Shown here: in pieces, positions 6,102-9,711 of the stretch | Numbering within the stretch: position 1 is the first letter of the stretch | Layout of the letters: each line of letters opens with the position of its first letter | Source of the DNA: an uncultured Acetatifactor sp. | GTDB taxonomy: Bacteria; Bacillota; Clostridia; Lachnospirales; Lachnospiraceae | NCBI GenBank assembly: GCA_934394665.1 | Contig: CAKRRS010000095.1 | Span: forward strand, 1-9,711 | Reading direction: 5' to 3' | Length of the DNA: 9,711 bases | Position numbers and translations under genes: made by a program | Notes under the pieces: model-generated | Told to the model about the DNA's origin: nothing | Databases searched by the model: none | Seen by the model: the letters and a program-made list of their open reading frames with translations, nothing else

Positions 6102-7360
6102 GTCTTACCGATATATAATTTCTCATCAGCCTCTTTTAATAATGCATGAATATCTTTGCCGGATGCGCAGACCAGTCCGAAGGTCATATTTACTTTTACG
6201 TGTTGGTCTTCATAGAGCGTATCCAGTTCGTGGATTTTGTCCATGAGAAGCTCCAGCTGTTTCCGTGCTTCTGCAAGATCTGCCTTTTCAAATACTAAGA
6301 GAAATTCCTCACCGCCCCAACGCGCGGCAAAGCCACGGCGCCACATATGCTGCTTCAGCAGGGCAGAGACATTTTTCAGTACGGCATCTCCGCATTCGTG
6401 ACCATAGGTATCATTAACTTTTTTGAAAAAGTCAATATCTCCGATAGCTATTGCAAAAGACTGACCGGAGGTTCCAGATGCTTCGAAGATCTGGCGCAGC
6501 TTTTTGTCTCCGCTGCGGCGGTTATACAGCTCTGTCAGTGCATCCTGCTCGATCATAATGCGTAAGGAACGCTGCATTGCCAGGGCACACCGGCCGATAT
6601 CTCCCAGTTCGTCACTGCGTTTTGTCACGGAAGCATCCAGTGTCGTGTTCAGATTCCCGGAAGCCACCTCGGAAAGAAAGCCGTGAATGTTCATCAGCAC
6701 AGCGACAAATCCTTTCGTATAGAAGTAGATGCAGAGTGCAACGACAATCACGAAGCCTATGATCAGCCAGGTCAGGGGATAGATATATCGCTGAATGGAC
6801 TGCGATACCGTTTCACTGGGTTCGCCGATAAACAACATTCCAATCACTGTGTCGTCTGCATTCCGCACAGGTGTGTAATAGGAAAAATATGTTTTTCCGT
6901 TGATCAGCGTGTGCGTATAGAAATGAGATTCACCGGTATTCAGTACATCTTTGACAACGACATCGGGAGCACCGGAGCCGACAATACGTTCTTTATTGTT
7001 ATTATATAAAGTGGTCAGAATACGGGTATCCTGATAAAACAGGGTAATATCCAGACCGGTGTCTTCTTTAAACTGGTCAAACAGGGCATATTCACGAGTG
7101 ATATCCTTATCTCCCTTATATAACAGGTATGCGACATCTCCCTCCAACCGGTAATCCCCCGGATAGGCGGCGTTCAACAGGGTAGTGGCACTTTTGGCGG
7201 CATCACAGAGCTCGCTTTCCACTTCCCGGTACATAATTTTCGTAAACCACTGGGAGGTGAAAAACAGCATCAGGATCCCAAACGCCAACAAAGGAATCAA
7301 ACCGATTGCCTGTAAGATATATGATATTTTACCGCCGCTTTTTTTCTGCGTAGCTTCCAT
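6074..7360 (-). CDS. Membrane diguanylate cyclase with Cache-like sensor, HAMP and GGDEF domains
   Basis: Predicted to make cyclic-di-GMP from two GTP in response to an extracellular signal. The 428-residue chain has membrane segment 1 (about 11-36), an outside domain (37-192) resembling a single Cache sensor (pattern ILTTLYNNNKERIVGSG, then HTLINGKTYFSYYTPV and VIGMLFIGEP), membrane segment 2 (193-215), a HAMP linker (about 217-268) and a GGDEF domain (about 271-428). The active-site motif is GGEEF (349-353). Asp308 and Glu351 match the metal ligands, and Asn316 and Asp325 the guanine-contact residues, of PleD. The inhibitory I-site RxxD expected at 340-343 reads WRRG, so product inhibition through that site is unlikely. 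The protein ends NGRNQVIS, the usual GGDEF terminus, so the gene is complete. The start ATG 7360 has AAGGGG 11 bases upstream. The signal sensed is unknown. Confidence 0.95.
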   Translation of the reverse strand: MEATQKKSGGKISYILQAIGLIPLLAFGILMLFFTSQWFTKIMYREVESELCDAAKSATTLLNAAYPGDYRLEGDVAYLLYKGDKDITREYALFDQFKEDTGLDITLFYQDTRILTTLYNNNKERIVGSGAPDVVVKDVLNTGESHFYTHTLINGKTYFSYYTPVRNADDTVIGMLFIGEPSETVSQSIQRYIYPLTWLIIGFVIVVALCIYFYTKGFVAVLMNIHGFLSEVASGNLNTTLDASVTKRSDELGDIGRCALAMQRSLRIMIEQDALTELYNRRSGDKKLRQIFEASGTSGQSFAIAIGDIDFFKKVNDTYGHECGDAVLKNVSALLKQHMWRRGFAARWGGEEFLLVFEKADLAEARKQLELLMDKIHELDTLYEDQHVKVNMTFGLVCASGKDIHALLKEADEKLYIGKTNGRNQVIS

Positions 7361-7413
7361 AGGTTTTCCATCCCCTTCCGATATAACCGGTACACATTAA
7401 AAGTGTTAAAAAT

Positions 7414-7442
7414 ATTATATGAAATAAATGACGGAAAAGCAA
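7414..7442 (-). promoter_or_regulatory. Candidate promoter of the diguanylate cyclase
   Basis: On the minus strand, a perfect TATAAT (7419-7414) is preceded by TTGCTT (7442-7437) with a 17-base spacer. The predicted start near 7407 gives a leader of about 47 bases. A small inverted repeat, ACAC-ATTAAAA-GTGT (7392-7406), falls at the start site and could be an operator. The -35 is only a half match. Confidence 0.5.
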
Positions 7443-7468
7443 GAAATAAAAGAATCGTAACTAGCGCC

Positions 7469-7498
7469 TTGACAACTGAAAAAAATGGGTTATATAAT
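7469..7498 (+). promoter_or_regulatory. ileS: Sigma-A promoter of the ileS T-box leader
   Basis: Perfect TTGACA (7469-7474) and perfect TATAAT (7493-7498) are 18 bases apart. The predicted start is near 7505, just before stem I of the T-box. It lies back to back with the cyclase promoter, with 26 bases between the two -35 elements. Confidence 0.9.
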
Positions 7499-7504
7499 AG
7501 CGAT

Positions 7505-7763
7505 ATATCAAAAAGCACTGACGAAGAGAGTAACTTTTCCGCAGAAAGGCAAAGCGAGCCGGTGATGGTGAGAGACCGGTGCGAGTAAGGAAAAAGTGAA
7601 AATCACTTCTGAGCTGTCAGAACCAAAGCGTATGCCGGTAGTTCTGAACGGAATCCCACCGTTACCGGGAAGCATATCACTCCTATATAATAGGAAGTAT
7701 GTTGTAAGAGGTGGTTAACGAATGCATGAGCTTCGTCCTGTTACGGGACGGAGCTATTTTTTT
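7505..7763 (+). promoter_or_regulatory. ileS: T-box riboswitch, isoleucine-specific (specifier AUC)
   Basis: Leader RNA that reads uncharged tRNA-Ile and allows ileS transcription when charging is low. Stem I is closed by CTGAC 7518-7522 with GTCAG 7616-7620, carries the AGAGAGTAA kink region near 7525-7533 and a distal hairpin CCGGT 7559-7563 with ACCGG 7575-7579. The specifier loop region AAAATCACTTCTGAGC contains ATC at 7602-7604, an Ile codon followed by a purine. Stem II pairs AGAAC 7619-7623 with GTTCT 7641-7645. A stem IIA/B pseudoknot is formed by CCGGTA 7635-7640 with TACCGG 7663-7668 around the AACGG/CCGTT hairpin. Stem III is TCCTA 7681-7685 with TAGGA 7691-7695. The T-box core GGTGGTTAACG lies at 7710-7720, and its UGGU (7712-7715) complements the ACCA end expected for tRNA-Ile (discriminator A). 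Confidence 0.96.
7729..7763 (+). terminator. Conditional terminator of the Ile T-box
   Basis: Ten-base-pair stem 7729-7738 (AGCTTCGTCC) with 7746-7755 (GGACGGAGCT), one T-G pair and a 7-base loop, followed by A and then seven T residues (7757-7763). Its left arm overlaps the sequence needed for the antiterminator that forms when uncharged tRNA binds the T-box bulge. It lies 18 bases before ileS. Confidence 0.93.
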
Positions 7764-7780
7764 AAGAAAGGAAGCGCACT

Positions 7781-9711
7781 ATGTACAAGCAGGTACCCAC
7801 AAGCCTGAATTTCGTAGACCGTGAGAAAGCTGTCGAGAAATTCTGGGAAGACAACAACATTTTCAAAAAAAGTATGGAACACCGTAAGGAAGGCGAGACC
7901 TATACCTTCTACGACGGACCGCCTACCGCCAACGGTAAGCCCCACATCGGTCATGTAGAGACCCGTACCATCAAGGATATGATCCCCAGATACCGTACCA
8001 TGAAGGGATATATGGTTCCCCGTAAGGCAGGCTGGGATACCCACGGACTTCCCGTAGAGCTGGAAGTTGAGAAGCTGCTGGGTCTGGATGGCAAGGAGCA
8101 GATCGAGGAATACGGTCTGGCACCTTTCATCGACAAATGTAAAGAGAGCGTCTGGAAATACAAGGGAATGTGGGAAGATTTCTCCCGTACTGTTGGTTTC
8201 TGGGCTGACATGGATAACCCTTATGTTACCTACGATGACAACTTCATCGAGTCCGAATGGTGGGCACTGAAGACCATTTGGGATAAGGGACTTCTGTACA
8301 AGGGCTTCAAGATCGTTCCTTACTGCCCTCGCTGCGGAACCCCGCTGTCCAGCCACGAAGTGGCACAGGGCTATAAGGCAGTCAAGGAGCGTTCCGCTAT
8401 CGTACGTTTTAAGGTAAAGGGCGAGGATGCATATTTCCTGGCATGGACCACCACCCCCTGGACTCTTCCTTCCAACGTGGCACTGTGTGTGAACCCGGAG
8501 GAGACCTACCTGAAGGTCAAGGCCGCCGACGGTTATACCTATTATATTGCAAAAGCACTGGCTGATAAGGTGTTGGGACGTCTGGCAGAAGAAGGCAGGG
8601 ATGCTTACGAAGTACTGGAGACTTATGTCGGTAAGGATCTGGAGTACAAGGAGTATGAGCCTCTGTATAAATGTGCCGGAGATGCTGCCGAGAAGCAGAA
8701 GAAAAAAGCGCACTTCGTAACCTGTGACGGTTATGTTACCATGACCGACGGTACCGGTATCGTTCATATCGCACCTGCTTTCGGTGAAGACGACAGCCGT
8801 ATCGGACGCAACTACGATCTGCCCTTCGTACAGTTCGTAGACGGCAAGGGTGATCTGACCGCAGAGACTCCTTATGCCGGAAAATTCGTAAAAGATGCAG
8901 ATCCTCTGGTACTTAAGGATCTGGATGCAGAGGGCAAGCTGTTCGATGCACCGAAGTTCGAGCATGACTATCCTTTCTGCTGGAGATGTGATACTCCGCT
9001 GATCTACTATGCAAGAGAGTCCTGGTTCATCAAGATGACCGCAGTGAAGGATGATCTGGTACGTAATAACAAGACGATTAACTGGATCCCCGCTTCCATC
9101 GGTGAGGGACGTTTCGGCAACTGGCTGGAGAATATTCAGGACTGGGGCGTATCCCGTAACCGCTACTGGGGTACTCCGTTAAATATCTGGGAGTGCGAAT
9201 GCGGGCACCAGCATTCCATCGGAAGCCGTGAAGAGCTGTACAAAATGAGCGGCAATGAGAAAGCGAAGACCGTAGAATTCCATCGCCCTTACATTGACGA
9301 GATTACCATCACCTGCCCCGAGTGCGGCAAGCAGATGAAGCGTGTACCCGAAGTAATCGACTGCTGGTTCGATTCCGGAGCAATGCCTTTCGCACAGCAT
9401 CATTATCCGTTTGAAAACAAGGAGCTGTTCGAGCAGCAGTTCCCTGCCAACTTTATCTCCGAGGCAGTGGACCAGACCCGTGGATGGTTCTACTCTCTGT
9501 TGGCAGAATCCACGCTGCTCTTCAACAAGGCACCTTACAAGAACGTTATCGTAATGGGCCATGTACAGGACGAGAACGGTCAGAAGATGAGTAAGAGTAA
9601 GGGCAATGCGGTAGATCCGTTCAATGCACTGGAGACCTACGGTGCAGATGCCATCCGCTGGTATTTCTACACCAGTTCCGCACCCTGGCTGCCGAAGAGA
9701 TTCTCCGGCAA
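7781..9711 (+). CDS. ileS: Isoleucyl-tRNA synthetase, type 2 (eukaryote-like), 3' truncated by window edge
   Basis: Cytosolic enzyme that charges tRNA-Ile with isoleucine using ATP. The first 643 codons are present; full-length type 2 enzymes are about 1,030-1,050 residues. Visible motifs are HIGH (55-58, in [10 protein letters not shown]), the CP1 editing domain (roughly 180-400) with [10 protein letters not shown] from residue 223 and [15 protein letters not shown] (324-338), SRNRYWGTP from Ser458, and KMSKS (602-606). Cys pairs at YCPRCG, CWRCD, CECG and CPECG suggest zinc-binding knuckles. Features such as [27 protein letters not shown] and SRNRYWGTP resemble the eukaryote-like IleRS2 group and not the standard bacterial IleRS1, which reads DWCISRQR at the equivalent place. 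Members of that group are typically naturally tolerant of mupirocin. The start ATG 7781 has AAAGGAAG at 7767-7774. Control is by the T-box upstream. Codon use is markedly biased (CGT, ACC, GGT, TCC), as expected for a highly expressed gene. Confidence 0.97.
   Translation, partial: MYKQVPTSLNFVDREKAVEKFWEDNNIFKKSMEHRKEGETYTFYDGPPTANGKPHIGHVETRTIKDMIPRYRTMKGYMVPRKAGWDTHGLPVELEVEKLLGLDGKEQIEEYGLAPFIDKCKESVWKYKGMWEDFSRTVGFWADMDNPYVTYDDNFIESEWWALKTIWDKGLLYKGFKIVPYCPRCGTPLSSHEVAQGYKAVKERSAIVRFKVKGEDAYFLAWTTTPWTLPSNVALCVNPEETYLKVKAADGYTYYIAKALADKVLGRLAEEGRDAYEVLETYVGKDLEYKEYEPLYKCAGDAAEKQKKKAHFVTCDGYVTMTDGTGIVHIAPAFGEDDSRIGRNYDLPFVQFVDGKGDLTAETPYAGKFVKDADPLVLKDLDAEGKLFDAPKFEHDYPFCWRCDTPLIYYARESWFIKMTAVKDDLVRNNKTINWIPASIGEGRFGNWLENIQDWGVSRNRYWGTPLNIWECECGHQHSIGSREELYKMSGNEKAKTVEFHRPYIDEITITCPECGKQMKRVPEVIDCWFDSGAMPFAQHHYPFENKELFEQQFPANFISEAVDQTRGWFYSLLAESTLLFNKAPYKNVIVMGHVQDENGQKMSKSKGNAVDPFNALETYGADAIRWYFYTSSAPWLPKRFSG

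Noticed and set aside
7297..7518. A minus-strand frame of 73 codons upstream of the cyclase
   Set aside because: It overlaps the cyclase start in another frame and covers both divergent promoters; its composition follows the AT-rich region.
7754..8965. A 403-codon open frame on the minus strand opposite ileS
   Set aside because: It lies wholly antisense to a clear IleRS with conserved motifs, has a Cys/Leu-rich composition with no recognisable domain, and is explained by ileS codon bias avoiding codons whose complement is a stop.
9179..9562. A 127-codon minus-strand frame opposite ileS
   Set aside because: It is antisense to the conserved catalytic region of IleRS and shows no family resemblance or ribosome site.
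1..9711. Mobile element, CRISPR, tRNA/rRNA, toxin-antitoxin or a novel defence-like system
   Set aside because: I searched by eye for terminal repeats, regular spaced repeats, tRNA-like cloverleafs, transposase or integrase motifs and paired small genes, and found none. All large frames are accounted for by known families.

Overview
The window looks like an ordinary chromosomal segment of an endospore-forming Clostridia-type Firmicute, most probably Lachnospiraceae-like. Four observations support this: a near-complete match to the sporulation regulator SpoVT, strong AGGAGG-type ribosome sites, an isoleucine T-box riboswitch, and a eukaryote-like (type 2) isoleucyl-tRNA synthetase of the kind common in Clostridia. 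The lineage is inferred from protein character, not from a search.

Layout. Positions 1-102 hold the tail of an unidentified upstream gene, followed by a terminator. Positions 194-3780 hold a two-gene operon for a heterodimeric ABC exporter. The two halves carry complementary lesions in their nucleotide-binding motifs, giving one consensus and one degenerate ATP site. A strong bidirectional terminator (3787-3829) separates this operon from a convergent, minus-strand sodium-coupled amino-acid transporter of the NSS/LeuT family (3844-5217). A 292-base divergent intergenic region follows, with a vegetative-type promoter for the transporter and, for the plus strand, a textbook sigma-G (forespore) promoter for spoVT (5510-6055). 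spoVT converges on a minus-strand membrane diguanylate cyclase (6074-7360), and the two share a terminator hairpin whose right arm is the last coding stretch of the cyclase. The 420 bases from 7361 to 7780 hold back-to-back promoters and a complete Ile T-box leader controlling ileS, which starts at 7781 and runs off the right edge.

The genes fall into independent transcription units: drug, peptide or lipid export; amino-acid uptake; forespore gene control; cyclic-di-GMP signalling; and tRNA charging. Only the two ABC genes form an evident operon. I found no phage, transposon, CRISPR, defence or otherwise undescribed multi-gene system. The more interesting material is regulatory: the sigma-G promoter, the T-box, the terminator embedded in coding sequence, and a possible promoter overlapping a terminator. 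At the protein level it is the asymmetric ABC pair, the I-site-less cyclase and the type 2 IleRS.
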